NCBI GenBank assembly: GCA_951804985.1
Contig: OX638132.1
Location: forward strand, 16,039,529 to 16,103,528
DNA from: Dryomyza anilis
Taxonomy: Eukaryota > Arthropoda > Insecta > Diptera > Dryomyzidae
Length of the DNA stretch: 64,000 bases
Reading direction: 5' to 3'
Each line of letters starts with the position of its first letter. Position 1 is the first letter of the stretch. Shown here one piece after another: positions 23,607-35,069 of the stretch. The notes under the pieces were generated by a model. It saw only the letters and a list, made by a program, of their open reading frames with translations. It had not been told where the DNA came from and searched no databases. A program made the translations under genes and the position numbers.

Positions 23607-23916
23607 ATAATAATAATTGTTTGGCGCTACAGTCCTGTATAGAACTTAGGCCGAGCTCTCTCACCATTTTGAGCTGTGCGTGATATATTTGTACTCAAAG
23701 TGGTGGGACCTACAGTTTATTGCCGTATCCGAACGGCGGGTGAGAGCTTTTCATAGGCAATGTTTTACTCTCGTCGGTTTGCCATTTACTGCCGAGAGGT
23801 AGCGCGGTATAGAAAAATGTTTCTATGAAAAGATGTTGTTAGCCCCAGTCCAGGCTTGAACCGGGGACCTTTCGGCTGGCAGTCCAACGCACTAACCACT
23901 GAGCTACAGCGGCTAC
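23607..23916 (-). mobile_element. tRNA-derived SINE, copy A
   Basis: Read on the - strand it starts GTAGCCGCTGTAGCTCAGTG, with A-box TAGCTCAGTGG and B-box GGTTCAAGCCT, continues with the common body (CTAACAACATCTTTTCATAG ...) and ends in an (ATT)n-type tail. The flanking direct repeats TTTGGCGCAGTATA (23593-23606) and TTTGGTGCAGTATA (23917-23930) are a 14-bp target duplication with one mismatch, as produced by LINE machinery. The (TTA)n tail hints at an I-type LINE partner, which is inference. Confidence 0.93.
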
Positions 23917-24029
23917 TTTGGTGCAGTATACTTTAGGAAAAACTACATTAAAAAATTTAAAAAAAAAATGCAAAGAAATACATTTTCCCCCATTTGGCAT
24001 TATATACTAAAAAAAAGCCAGGTTTTACA

Positions 24030-24240
24030 AACATTTTGCTCATAAATGCTATACTCAGTAAAATCAGTAAAATACATATGTTGCTTAATAGTTTTTTTTT
24101 AATATTAAAATTAATCTATAGAAATGAATCAATACTATTAAAATGAATTAACATTTATATTGAGTTTATATGAAAATATATATTTTTTTGTATTATATTA
24201 AATCAATAATACTACTTGAGTAATTTTAATGGGATCCCAG
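24030..24240. repeat. CACCCAG-family MITE relic
   Basis: ATACTATTAAAATGAATTAAC, TTATATTGAGTTTATATG and ATTAAATCAATAATACTAC follow the order of the intact element at 24680-24900, but the ends are lost. Confidence 0.55.
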
Positions 24241-24679
24241 TCGAAAATGTGTTACTACTGCATCGATCGTCTCCTACTTACTTTGTAGCTACGAGTACTT
24301 GGAAATCATTCCACATCCTAGCTTACTTTACATGGGTAAAGCGGCGGCCATCTCTGTCGACGATGAATTTTCGTACTACAAGTAAGTAGGAATGTAAGTT
24401 GCCCTGTTTACTTTATAGCATACATCGTAAACGGACGGGAAAGCTACTATGAATACATTATAGGTTTATTTGTGTGTAGGGGAGTAAGTAGCCCTGCTTA
24501 TTTTATAACTTACGAAGTATATTGGAAAATGATCAGGCTTGGTTACGATATGGTATACATTGTATACAGAAAAGAAAGTAGCGTATTGTACAATTTAGTT
24601 TACTTTGAATGGTGATTTGAAAGTGGTCATATTTTCTTCAAATATAAATATTTGCGTACAATATTTGCAATATCACATA
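24241..24679. other. Less AT-rich stretch with a small inverted repeat
   Basis: CCTACTTACTTTGTAG (24273-24288) is mirrored by CTACAAGTAAGTAGG (24378-24392), and GTAAGTAG/CTTACTTAC words recur. I do not recognise the sequence and find no open frame of note. Confidence 0.4.
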
Positions 24680-24900
24680 CACCCAGAAAAAAATTCCTAG
24701 AAATCCCATTAAAATTGGTCAATAGGACAATTATTGATTTAATAGTATATAAAAAATATATACTTTCATATGGACTCAATGGCAATGTTATGTTATTTTC
24801 TAGTATTTAATGGTATTTTCCGATTAAAATAATAATTTATCCTATTGATTATTTTTAATAGTAAAAAAACTATTGTTTATATAGTATTTTTTTCTGGGTG
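24680..24900. mobile_element. Intact CACCCAG-family MITE (221 bp)
   Basis: The termini are CACCCAGAAAAAAATTCCTA and, as complement of the right end, CACCCAGAAAAAAATACTA. TA lies on both sides (24678-24679 and 24901-24902). The interior is AT-rich with mirrored blocks (CAATAGGACAATTATTGATT against TAATTTATCCTATTGA). This is the reference copy for relics at 13500, 14944, 15630, 21790 and 24030. TA duplication and short ends fit a Tc1/mariner-mobilised MITE. Confidence 0.9.
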
Positions 24901-25364
24901 TACTTTATTTGATTTTCACTTATATAAAAGACTAAATGACACCTCCTAAAAATAATCCAACGAAAAACGTTGGACCCGCCATTTGAAAATAAATATAATA
25001 CGCATACCTCAAATGGTGACGGTTCTTTAGAATTGCATCACATTGTTTTAATTTGTAAGTGATCGTGTTACTTGAATTTGAAACTAAGTACTAAGTGCAG
25101 TTTAGCTTTTTCTTAAATTGTTTGGTGAATTTAATATTAAATAATTTACATAAACCGATATGATACATTATTTACATAATTTCTCGTGGTTTCACATATT
25201 AAAATAGTTCTATAAAGGAGATGTTTCAAAATATTTGTTTTGTCAATTTAAAATTATATTTTAATTTATTCTAGCGTGTAGATTCTATATTCATTTACCG
25301 CTTACAACGTAAGTTACGTCATAGTATTGAAAATAAAATATTTTGTACTTTTTACTTCCCACAT
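24901..25364. other. AT-rich stretch, nothing recognised
   Basis: No gene or repeat that I can name. Confidence 0.35.
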
Positions 25365-25970
25365 TCAAGTAATTGATGCTGTAAGTATCTCAATGAAAGC
25401 TAGTTTTAAAAATCGAATATTGAATATTTTTAAAAACTGCCCCAGACAAAAAATATGCAAGGAAACTGGTATTATACTTAGTAGTAGTTTTGAGGAAAAC
25501 TGACAGGAATATGGTAGGAAATACACATTGCATAGCAGGCATTTTGAATTTTTGAAAATAAGCAGGCTGCCTAAAGCAGCATTTACGCCGCAAACTGGTA
25601 TGTTCAAGCCTACCCCTAGCAGGCAAAAGCATTTTCTGTAAGTTTTGGTTTTGAAGTTTTGAAAGGTATCTTTATAGCTAGAATATGGAAGGGAAAGGTA
25701 GCATGCAAACACATTGTATAGGAATTTCTGTTTTGAAATTTTAAAAAGCTTCTTCATAGTATGAAACTGTAAGGGAAAGGTAGCCTGCGAGTAGCATGCA
25801 AACACATTGTATAGGAATTTCTGTTTTGAAATTTTTAAAGCTTGATCAACAAGTTGTCGACAGAAAATTTTGTTTATAAAAAGTTTTTGTTTTGAAGTTT
25901 TAAATGATTGATCAACAAGTTGTCGACTGAAATTTTTGTTTGCAAATATCAATTTTTCCTTCAAAATATT
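25365..25970. repeat. Degenerate tandem repeat region (60-110-bp period)
   Basis: AAACACATTGTATAGGAATTTC occurs twice (about 25708 and 25800), GATCAACAAGTTGTCGAC twice (25842 and 25909), and TTTTGAAATTTT/TTTTGAAGTTTT many times. The arrangement yields a 199-codon - strand frame whose internal repetition mirrors the DNA repeats. It has no signal peptide or domain, so I do not call a gene. Confidence 0.7.
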
Positions 25971-26824
25971 TCAATATTGAAAATTTTTGTCATTTCCCAG
26001 TAGTAAATTTCAGGCGCAAGAAGCTATGCTAGCACTGATTCTCAAGCAGATAGAACCCCTTCCCGACTAAATGATTTCCTTTCTTCTTTTTTATATGAAA
26101 TGAACATTTTTTTCAGGACTTCCCTATTCGTTTCTCAGAGAACGGGTCTCAGAAGGTCTCACAAAATAGTTTGACCTATTACTTTAAGCATTCCATTAGA
26201 AGGTGAGCTAGCAGTGCTTCGCTTTTCTATTTGAAAAATATTAGAAATAGTCACCAAATCGACTGGCGCTGATTATCTAGAAGGTGTGCTGGAAGTACAC
26301 TAGCTTCAGTGATGGCAGAATGTGTATTGAGCATGCTAAGAAGTTGTTATATCAGGGCTTCTACAGGCAAGGCCTGGACAAATTTACTACTGGGTTGTAA
26401 ACATCGGTGTTTACTTTCGTCGGTTTGCAACGCGAATTGTTTGAATTTAACGTGAAAATGTGGCGTATTGACGTGGATTTGCGTAATCATCAAAAGTTCA
26501 CAGCAAATAGTTTTAACCGTCATGACGCCCGAAACAAAAACTTCTTGCTGTACAAAAACAAACACATGTTGTTTTTAATACACACGTGTTTTGTTATTGC
26601 TTTCTGCAATCAAATTTTGGCAAAATTGCAAACACAATAACAAAAAATTCGGAGTTCCTTCAGAAAACATATGCGAATCCAGCAATAGAGAATCGAAATT
26701 TAACAAACAAAATTCGTCGGTGTTATTGTACAACAAGAAGTTTTTAGTACTGTGGGATGGATGGGAACTGATGAATTATGTTATATGTTTCCCTACCTTT
26801 TCCTACCATTTTGCTTCCAGCACC
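25971..26824. other. Mixed stretch, nothing recognised
   Basis: The + strand frame at 26407-26640 overlaps a - strand frame and shows no known motif. Words such as GCTAGCA and GCAGG/CCTGC recur as in the flanking repeat regions, which may be arms of one larger decayed element. Confidence 0.35.
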
Positions 26825-27182
26825 TACTTTACCCTGCTTGTGCCTACCATTTTGCTTACACCTGTTTGGCTACCATACCCTACCTATGCCTGTCAGTTCC
26901 CTACCAATTTTGTTTTCATGCTATAGCAGGGAACTAGCAGCTTTTGTCAACATTCCCACCTTTGCCTGCCTCAAAGCTTCATATAAAATGTGATTTCAAT
27001 ACCTACCTTACCCTGTCTGAGCCTACCATTTTGCTTACACCTATTTGGCTACCATACCCTACCTATGCCTGCTATTTCCCTACCAATTTTGTTTTCATGC
27101 TATAGCATGGAACTAGCTGCTTTTGTCCACATTCCCACCTTTGCCTACCTCAAAGCTTCATATAAAATGTGATTTCAATGCG
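26825..27182. repeat. 179-bp tandem direct duplication
   Basis: ACCCTGCTTGTGCCTACC at 26831 recurs at 27010, and TATAAAATGTGATTTCAAT ends both units (27000 and 27179). The units are about 93 percent alike by eye and rich in CTACC/TACCTACC. Since 179 is not a multiple of three, the similar frames seen in each unit lie in different phases; they are not evidence of a protein repeat. Confidence 0.9.
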
Positions 27183-28139
27183 TACAGGAAGCTTGTTTGC
27201 CTGCGTGTTTCGAACCACTTGCCTGCTTAAAATTTTGTCTTGGGTGATTTTCTCATATTATATTCTAAAGTACAATGTTATCGATGCAGTAAGTAACACA
27301 TATTATCAAGAAATTCGTGGATCGTTTTCCCGAGTACTCGAAATATTTTCGACCGGGATTTTATCGATTTGTTCTGTGTGTATATGAAGAATTGATATTT
27401 TTCATATTATTGAAAATTATGTTCATATTTTAAAAAGTAGTATTTTTGATTATCAGTTTTGCCGATGCTCTGGATAACCATAAATCATTTTCTTGTTTAT
27501 TATTAGATTATAGATGCTAAATAAATAATTCAGATCCAAATATTTTAAAAACGTACATTAAAATTATTCTCGACAATCAAATGCAAAAATTGGGTTAAAT
27601 GCTTTTTTGATAAAATATTTTTCAACACTATTTAGAAATCAATTGCATTTGGGAACCTAAATATAAAATTTGAGAATTCTTAGTTTTGTATTCTCCAAAA
27701 CAATATGAAAGATGTCTAGCTTTACAGAATGTCTCATTAAAAAGCTTTGGTGTCATTTTGGATAAAAACAAATACTTTATTACGATTACCGAAATCGCTT
27801 TACATTCGATTTGGTCTATTTCATAAAAAGTCACTGATATATTTAAAAAAAAAGACATATTAACGAATCTGTTTTTATCGGTTAATATATAATTTTATAG
27901 AATGTTTTCTTTTTAATAAATGGCGTTGATTTGTTATATGTTTTAACTCCTACGTACAACAAAACATTTAGAATGACTAAAACGGAATACAAAATTGATA
28001 AATTTCATTTTTTTTTTTGTTTAATTTTATCTATACTTTTCATGAAAAAAATTTTACATGTTGATACTACAAAAGATCTCTAAATAGCAACATTTTGATA
28101 GCATTTTTGCCTTATTTGAATTGGCTTCCTGCTGAATAC
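27183..28139. other. AT-rich stretch, nothing recognised
   Basis: No gene, repeat or site I can support. Confidence 0.35.
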
Positions 28140-29075
28140 GTTGCTGTCTGCTTTCAGCTGAAAACAATAAACGTCCAAATCCATGTCTCAACTAAGGCAG
28201 CTCGACTCCTTTGCCTAATATAAACATTATAAGACGCATTTCTTGTCGTCTCATCTTTGAATTTTTTTTCTTTTTATTTTTGTATTTTAGACACTGATTT
28301 TCCAGCAGCCAACTTGTTGAAGCGCTGGCTTAACGACAACATTGTCGTGGAGCGCATGATAAACTGTAGCAGCAGCAGCAATAACAACAACAACATTAGT
28401 TTGTTGGCAACTAATTAAGAGCAGCCAATGCCGCACAATTTATTACAACTTGGTTGGTGCTGTTATTGTTGTCTCTTAACAATGTCTTGACTGTTTTTAG
28501 TTTCTTTGTGTTGTTGTTGTTTTTTTTTTTATAACCAACTTTAACGACGATGGCAACATCTATAAAAGCGAGCAACATCTTAAATGGTCCAACGGGCAAA
28601 GTGTTGCTCGTGCAACTTATGAGAAAAATGTTTAATTTTGAAATTTTACTTAAATTTGTTTTTTTTTTTTGGTTTTTATATTTTTATTTTATTTCATATT
28701 TTTATGGCTGCCAATCGCTTCGCGCAGTTCACTCACTCATTGACACTTGTGATGCGCGCGCAAAGTGTATTTTTTTTTTTTAGTATATGTTTTATTTTTT
28801 TTAATGCTTTTTATATTTCCTATGTTTTGTGTTGCTCTGGTACTTTGCGCCTATAGGCCTTGCGGTCCACCATTCATCTCCTTAACGCTGTTAATTAGCT
28901 GCGCAGTGAGAGTTTTGTTCTTGTTGGATTTGTTGTTGCTGTTACTTTGGCAGTTCCTCAATTTCTGGAAATGATATTTTTGTGTTTTTTTGTTGCTTTT
29001 AGGCGAGGTCAAGTGCAGCGAACTGCGTGTTAAAGTTTTCTACTTGAACTTTGTGTTTTTTTTTTAGTCTAAAGT
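28140..29075 (+). promoter_or_regulatory. Less AT-rich island around a possible exon
   Basis: This block combines CAGCAGCAGCAATAACAACAAC tracts with more balanced sequence (GTGATGCGCGCGCAAAG, AGGCGAGGTCAAGTGCAGCG). It carries no repeat relatives in the window. It may be an exon neighbourhood or enhancer of a gene whose main parts lie outside. Confidence 0.25.
28291..28418 (+). CDS. Possible exon behind a strong acceptor site (41 open codons)
   Basis: A long pyrimidine tract ends in TTGTATTTTAG at 28290. In the phase starting at 28293 there are 41 open codons before TAA at 28416: T-D-F-P-A-A-N-L-L-K-R-W-L-N-D-N, then a hydrophilic part with runs of S and N from AGC and AAC codons. Codon choice is better than in neighbouring frames. 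Against it: poly-T plus AG is frequent in this AT-rich window, no partner exon is seen, and I do not recognise the protein. Confidence 0.2.
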
Positions 29076-29769
29076 CTGCTGGCAGCCAACAGTTAACTTG
29101 AGGCTTATTGTTTGTAATTTGATTTAAAACATTTTATTTGTACTTAATTTTCATATTAATTGCATAGCGGTACTTTTTCAAATCCGCATTGACTGCAGTA
29201 AAACAAAAGACTTAGGCAACGAACGCGCTGTGTTTCCACATGGGTTTAATGCAAAATTTAAGAATTTCTAACAAAAAATCACATTATTTTCAGAAAAATA
29301 AAATTAAAATTTATATTTAGTTTATAATTTATCTCTAATAAATTTTTATTACATTCTCTTTATGCATATTGGTCAAATAAATGATGAGTAATTTAAATAA
29401 ACGTTAATTTTTCTGAATATATTTTGCAATGCCAAGCTAAAAACTTATTGTTTTAATAAAATTCATAAACTTAATAATGGAAAGCATATCTTTTCATTGT
29501 GGTATAATGCAATTCCCTACTACATCATACAGTTTTTAATAATCGTTTTGCATTAACATTTGAACATCGCAGCGCAGAGAGTTCAATATTGATAATAACA
29601 CTGCCCTACACGCGTGTTTGCCATGGACAAAAATTGTGATAAGAACTAATATTTTTCAATATTCAAAAAGTAAAAAAAAGCATTTTAAACTTTTGTAAAT
29701 TTAAAGATTCTTTAACGGAAACGAAGTTTATAGGGCCTCATTTAAAACTTAGACCTGATGAAAAAATGT
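29076..29769. other. AT-rich stretch, nothing recognised
   Basis: No gene or repeat that I can support. Confidence 0.35.
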
Positions 29770-30440
29770 AAATAATTTTGATCGTCTTGACAATTGCTAA
29801 AGAGAAATACTAAAAAACACAAAAACTGAAACTAACAGAAAAGTAAAAACACAAAACCAAAAAAAAAAAAAAAACACACACACAGAAAAAGTAAATACAC
29901 AAATACAAAAGTAATAGCAGAAAAACTAAATCAAGACACAAAATCTAATGAAACAAAACCAAAAACACAAAAATTTTAGCATAAAATAAAACGAAAAACA
30001 AAAAAAAACACATAAACAAAAGCAAGAACAAGAACACAAAAAAAGTAAAAGTGAAAACGCTAAATCAAAATCAAAAATTAAAGCAAAAATGCAAAAAACA
30101 AAAGCAAAGCAAAAAGGGAGAAAATTCAAAAACATAATATAAAATGCTAAAATGCAAAACAAAAGTAAAATATATGAAGTAAAACAAAACAAAAAAGGAA
30201 AAATGTCAAAAACAAACAAACAAAATACGCAAAAAGAATAGTAAAAACAAAAACTGGATAAATACAAATGGCTAACATATAAATAAAAGCAAAAAACAAA
30301 ACACAAAAATAAGAAATCAAAAATACAATTGTCAAAAACACAAAAAAAAAACAAAAGTAAAAACACAAAAAAAGAAAAGAATGAAAACACTGAAAATAAA
30401 AGTTTAGAAAATGCTAAATCTGGAAACAGCATACATTTTT
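29770..30440. repeat. A-rich (CAAAA/GAAAA) low-complexity tract
   Basis: About 650 bases of degenerate ACAAAA, AAAGCAAA and AAAACAC words. The complementary strand therefore shows a long frame rich in F, C and L, which is compositional and not a membrane protein. Confidence 0.85.
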
Positions 30441-30907
30441 TTCATCATTCGTATACAATTTTTGTTTCTAGACTTTTTTTTCACTATTTAGAACAGCTTA
30501 GCTTTAAAAAATGCTAAATTTTCAAAATATAAATTTCCCTCATATTTCGTTAACATTATGATTATATCGAAAAAAAAACTGCCAAAAACAAAAAGTCTTT
30601 GATATAGAGTTTGCATACAGGTGGTTTCGCTGCCACTTTCTCAAATAAATTCAAATATTGGTTATATGGAAATTGAAATGAAAATGTTGACATTTTAAAA
30701 CGATAAATTCAGATATTTTCTGCAACAGTTTTGACCAGTAAAATAATGAAAATTTAAAAGGCGTTTAATTGTGATATATCTTGGTAAGTTTTGTCGAAAA
30801 ATTATCAGTGTACAGAACGAGTTTTGTGAACTGTTTTCCTCTGTTAACTTCAATCTGTAAAATTCTACTTCCACATAACCAATGTTTTCAGCAGCAATAA
30901 ATATCTA
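30441..30907. other. AT-rich stretch, nothing recognised
   Basis: No feature is supported. Confidence 0.35.
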
Positions 30908-31895
30908 CACCGAAAAAATTACTGTAGTAAATTATACTAATTTTATGTCTTCGTTTAAAAAAAAATGCAGTTCTACTACATTTTGATCGTTTTTAATACA
31001 TTTGTATTAATTTGTCTGGATTTTACTACACAATGTATTAGACATTCGTGTAGTTTTTATTTTTGAAATACGTGTACTACATAATACATTAAATGTATTA
31101 TGCAATTATGTTGTGTATTATAGTTTAAAAATGAAATTATAAATTATTTACATATTATTATAAAATCTTCTATAAAATATATTCTATAAATTTACTATAA
31201 ATTCCCCTGTATACAAAAATATCTATCACTTAAAGTTAATTGTTTTTATAAAAATTTGATGAAAACTGAATTTATTATATAAAATCTTAAAATTAATAGC
31301 CCTATTAAAATGTCTCTAAATATGAAAAAATAATTTACTTTCAAAAACAGCTAAATTTGGTTTATATTTTTAAAACCAAATATTTAGCGTTTCCAATAAT
31401 AAAAAAATAATGTCCAATTTAAAATAATATTCGAATATATATGGAATACTTGTCAGAAAGCCACTAATTTGTTAAAGCTGTACACCGAAAAAACTACTGT
31501 AGCAAATAATATACATTTTATGTCTTTGTTTTGAAAAAATATAATTCTACTACATTTTGTTGGTTTTTAAATACATTTGTCTTTATTTGTCTTATTTTTT
31601 ACTACACCATGTATTGAAAATTCGTTCTCTACATATTGCACAAACTGTATGGATGTTTTGTTTTTGCTTTCATATTTCTGGACGTATAAATAAAGACAAA
31701 ATGTAGGTTTTTTAATACTTATGTATTGAAATTTTATATAGAAAAGCTGTTAAATTATATAGCAATTTTCCGTATAAAAACAACTACATCAGTTTAGTAA
31801 AAATAAAAACATATGCTTTTGGACGTAAATCAAATACATATGTATTTATTTTATAGACATTTTTAGTTATTTTTAATACAGTATTTTTTTCGGTG
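30908..31895. mobile_element. CACCGAAAAAA-ended MITEs (partial plus complete copy)
   Basis: A complete copy runs 31483-31895 (413 bp) between TA dinucleotides (31481-31482 and 31896-31897). Its left end is CACCGAAAAAACTACTGTAG and the complement of its right end is CACCGAAAAAAATACTGTA. A second left end, also after TA, begins at 30908 and repeats the same internal blocks (ATTTTATGTCTT, TTCTACTACATTTTG). A third, broken copy surrounds the CpG-rich element at 32378-33371. The interior is AT-rich and non-coding. Confidence 0.85.
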
Positions 31896-32377
31896 TATTA
31901 ATAATATTACTCTCTAGTCCTACGAAATCCAAGTCAACATGTTTTTAAATGTTTGTTATTGATGCAAACAAAATCAAGAAAACATATGTAATAAAATATA
32001 TTTCTCTATTTGTTTTCAAAAAGAAGATATGTTCAACTATGCATACTAACTTTTAAAGTTTATTTGTATTTATTTGACTTGATTTTACTACACCTTGTAT
32101 TTTTCTACTACATATTGCAGAACTGTATTTGTTTTAAGGTTGTGTGCTTTAGTTTGTTGAAGTCCGAATATACACACAACGTTTAACGATCAAAGTAATT
32201 AGTTATCCTATTGACTAGTTTTAATAATAACAAAATATTAATTGTTTGGTATTTTCTTCGGAGCCTAGTTATTTTTAACACAAATGTAGTAAAATGTTGT
32301 ACAGAAATAGAGTAAATATTATGTAGTTTTTGTCCATACAAAACAACTACATAAATTTAGCAAAAACGAATAGATTC
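31896..32377. repeat. Left part of a third, decayed CACCGAAAAAA-family copy
   Basis: TTTTACTACACCTTGTATTTTT, CTACTACATATTGCAGAACTG and TAGTTTTTGTCCATACAAAAC match the order of the 31483-31895 copy. The copy continues after the insertion, at 33372. Confidence 0.6.
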
Positions 32378-33371
32378 CCAATAAACACAGATACGGACTG
32401 AAACGTAAAAACGGTTGTGAGAACGGGTATGCCCGTTATTGCGGTGACATTACGGTACAATATTACGTATTAAATACAGGTCTAGCCGTAAATACGGTAG
32501 TAGATACGGATATCAATTTTTACGTACAAAAACCGGAACCGTTCCGGCCACGTAATTACGGTACAAAAACGCCTGTAACCGTAAATTCGATTGAAAATAC
32601 AAAAAAACATTTTTACGCGCGAAGTACGGCAACGTTACGTGCACGTAATTCCGGCTCAGAAACGGCAGCTACCGTAAATAGGACTAAAAATACGGACAAA
32701 CATTTTTACGTGTAAAAAACGGTAACTATACGGCTTTACTTTATTTAAAGAAATATTTTTATTACTATAATGCCTGGGTTTTTTAAATGCCTGGGTTTAA
32801 AAAATATTTTTCATTTGAAATAATAAAAATATAAATAATAATTGATATATAAAATTTTCTAGTTGCAACATGTTAATCAATGGCAAAAGGTGGAATCTAA
32901 AGAATGCTGAAAACATACTTTCAGTAATGCGCAGATAATGTATTTTTCTTCAATAATAAAATTTTGATTTTACATAAAGCCTTACATATGGCACGCATAC
33001 GGCACTGTATTTACGTCCCGTTTTCGTGCTGTATTTACGTTCCTTTTACGTGCCTTTTATACGAACCGTTTACGTGCCGTATTTACGTTCCCTTTACATT
33101 CCGTTTACGGGCCGTATTTACGTGCCCTTTACGTTCATTCATTGCTTTAAAGTACCGTAAAGAAGTTCCGTTTACGGACCGTAAATACGTTCACGCATTC
33201 ACGTTTTATTGCCGTACCTACGGGCCATTTCCGGAATAGGCCGTATTTTAAATTTCATTTCATATGTAAAACGGGTTGTTTTACGTTCCGTAAACGGCTG
33301 CCGTAAACGGTGTTTATACCCGTAAATACGGAACGTATACGGCACGTTTACGTGCCTTTTGGTTTATTGGG
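32378..33371. mobile_element. CpG-rich inverted-repeat element (994 bp)
   Basis: The ends CCCAATAAAC and GTTTATTGGG form a 10-bp terminal inverted repeat. Two outer arms (to about 32735, and from about 32985) are packed with ACGTAA, CCGTA, TACGG and GTTTACG words and are far richer in CpG than the AT-rich middle and the flanks. Many words are self-complementary (CCGTAAACGG beside its repeat, CACGTTTACGTG). The flanks join in the order of the unoccupied paralogue at 31795-31830 (TTTAGTAAAAATA..TTTTGGACGTAAATC), which fixes the insertion point. No significant protein is encoded; overlapping frames follow the repeat words. I cannot assign a superfamily. Confidence 0.8.
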
Positions 33372-35069
33372 TTTGGACGTAAATCAAATACATATGTGTT
33401 TTAATGACGTATGAGTTTTAAAGGCATGTTGCTATTATTTAAATACAGTATTCTGTAGAGTACGCATAGCTCGTAAAAAACTTTAATATAATACAAAAAA
33501 ATACTTTTAATTATTCTAACAAATTAACAATAGATCTTCGTTTCACGAATTCCGCTGAAACTGTAAAAAAAAATCATAGAATTGTTGCTTTAAATAGAAA
33601 AACTATTTCTATTGTTTTACCAACAAAAGAAAACACTCTCCTCTGTATTCAGTGAATCAATTAGAAAAACAAACAATTATTTCTAATCTCTTTGACAAAA
33701 ATGCGAACATTTAATTCCCACGCATTTTGCAGTGGTGGTGCATAGAAATAAGGTATATTTTCGATGTAATTTTTTTTCGACTACGCATTGTAATTGCCAA
33801 TAAAAATTGTTTTTATAAAAAAAATACATTTTTATACTATGAGAAAATTTTGCGGCGTTCACCTGCATGTTGGCCATGGCAGGTAACAAGATCACAAAGA
33901 TGCAGAAGATGCACGCAGACAAAGAGTAGGTGTCACTCGATGCGCAGTTAATGGTGACAGTTTTTTTTTTCGGATTTTTTTTTTCTTTTCGATCAATACA
34001 ACCTGTGCATCTGTGCACAGGACATTGAATGAATTGATCTTTTGTGCGACACTAAATTCATTAAAACTGTCTTTAAATTATTGAACGACGATTGTATTAA
34101 AATAGAAAATAGTTTTGTTTTAAATTTTCAAAAAAAAGTAGCTGCAGCTGTATGAAATTCTCACGCTACAATTGCTAAACTCATGTATGAAGTAACGGCC
34201 GAGCTGTATTGGCCACTTAAACTAACAAAAAATATTTTTAATAAACAACTCTTTTCTTGTGCATGCAACAAAAAAAAATTATAAATCGATTTAACGCATG
34301 ATCAGTGTTATTACTGAATAGCAGCAACATATCCTGTTTTGAGAAATTACTTGAATTTCGTGTAAGCCATCATTAGCTTGCTTTATATTTCTTTTTGAAT
34401 TTTTTTGTCTCGGGTAAAAAGTTGCATTATATCCTTGTAATCTTCGAGAAATAACAAGAGTTTATAATTAGTTCGATATACAGAGATCCCTAGTATAACG
34501 AAGAGCCAAAGAAACAGGACTAAAGGCTTAAAATACAACAAGGATCTGCTGTTAACGGCAAAGTGAGACTGACTAGGTATTTGTTTTTTTTTTTTATTTT
34601 TGCTTCTCAGGCGAATATATACATGCAGATGAACTTACAGCAGGATTAAATTTTTATTATACTTTATATGGCTCTGTGTAATATGTAAAATTAGCCGGAA
34701 GCAATTAAACTCCATCGTGCAGAAATAAAGGGTAATTTTAGTCAAAACCTGCTGAAGAAAAAGTTTATTTAATTTAGTAGAAAAATTATCAATAAACTAA
34801 ATATTTAATTAATATGTATTTAATAATTAAAACCATAAAATAAATAAAAAATTGTAATTATTTGTTTTAGTCCGATTTGACATATTGCAGGTGCATGCTA
34901 ACCATTTCTGTGAGTTGCCTCGCACCAACATCAGCGATAAATGCAACCAGCAATTTTCTAAAAAATGACACCGTTTTGACAAATAAATACATTTATTTTA
35001 ATTTTTAAATTTAAATTTTAAATTCTAGAATTTATATATTGACAAAATAGTGTGTCACTATTATTTGGA
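33372..35069. other. Mixed AT-rich stretch, no gene supported
   Basis: The first 80 bases are the right remainder of the CACCGAAAAAA-family copy. On the - strand at 33680-34020 a frame contains a hydrophobic segment followed by a donor-like CAG|GTGAAC, but it lacks a credible start and is not called. The rest shows nothing I recognise. Confidence 0.4.

Larger units (their letters stand above)
22225..24004. mobile_element. ATATCGTCACTG-family element hosting a Helitron and a SINE
   Basis: The left end is degenerate (CATATCCTCACTGCCAAAG). A palindromic module with GCACCTATCAATTGGCATCA lies at 23255-23420 and GATTTCGCCCTTTTG follows at about 23530. The right end is degenerate near 23980-24004. 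The Helitron (22276-23128) and the SINE (23607-23916) sit inside and account for much of the length. No coding sequence is visible. Confidence 0.55.

Noticed and set aside
23830..23916. Functional tRNA gene
   Set aside because: A- and B-boxes are present, but the anticodon and T stems do not pair properly, and the sequence continues into the SINE body.
25365..25964. 199-codon - strand frame
   Set aside because: Internal repetition follows the DNA tandem repeats; no signal peptide, domain or codon bias.
29926..30432. 168-codon - strand frame rich in F, L and C resembling a membrane protein
   Set aside because: Complement of an A-rich low-complexity tract; the same applies to 35061-35393.
33683..34018. 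111-codon - strand frame with a hydrophobic stretch and a CAG|GTGAAC donor-like site
   Set aside because: No credible start or acceptor, an A-run interrupts the N-terminal part, and no partner exon is visible.
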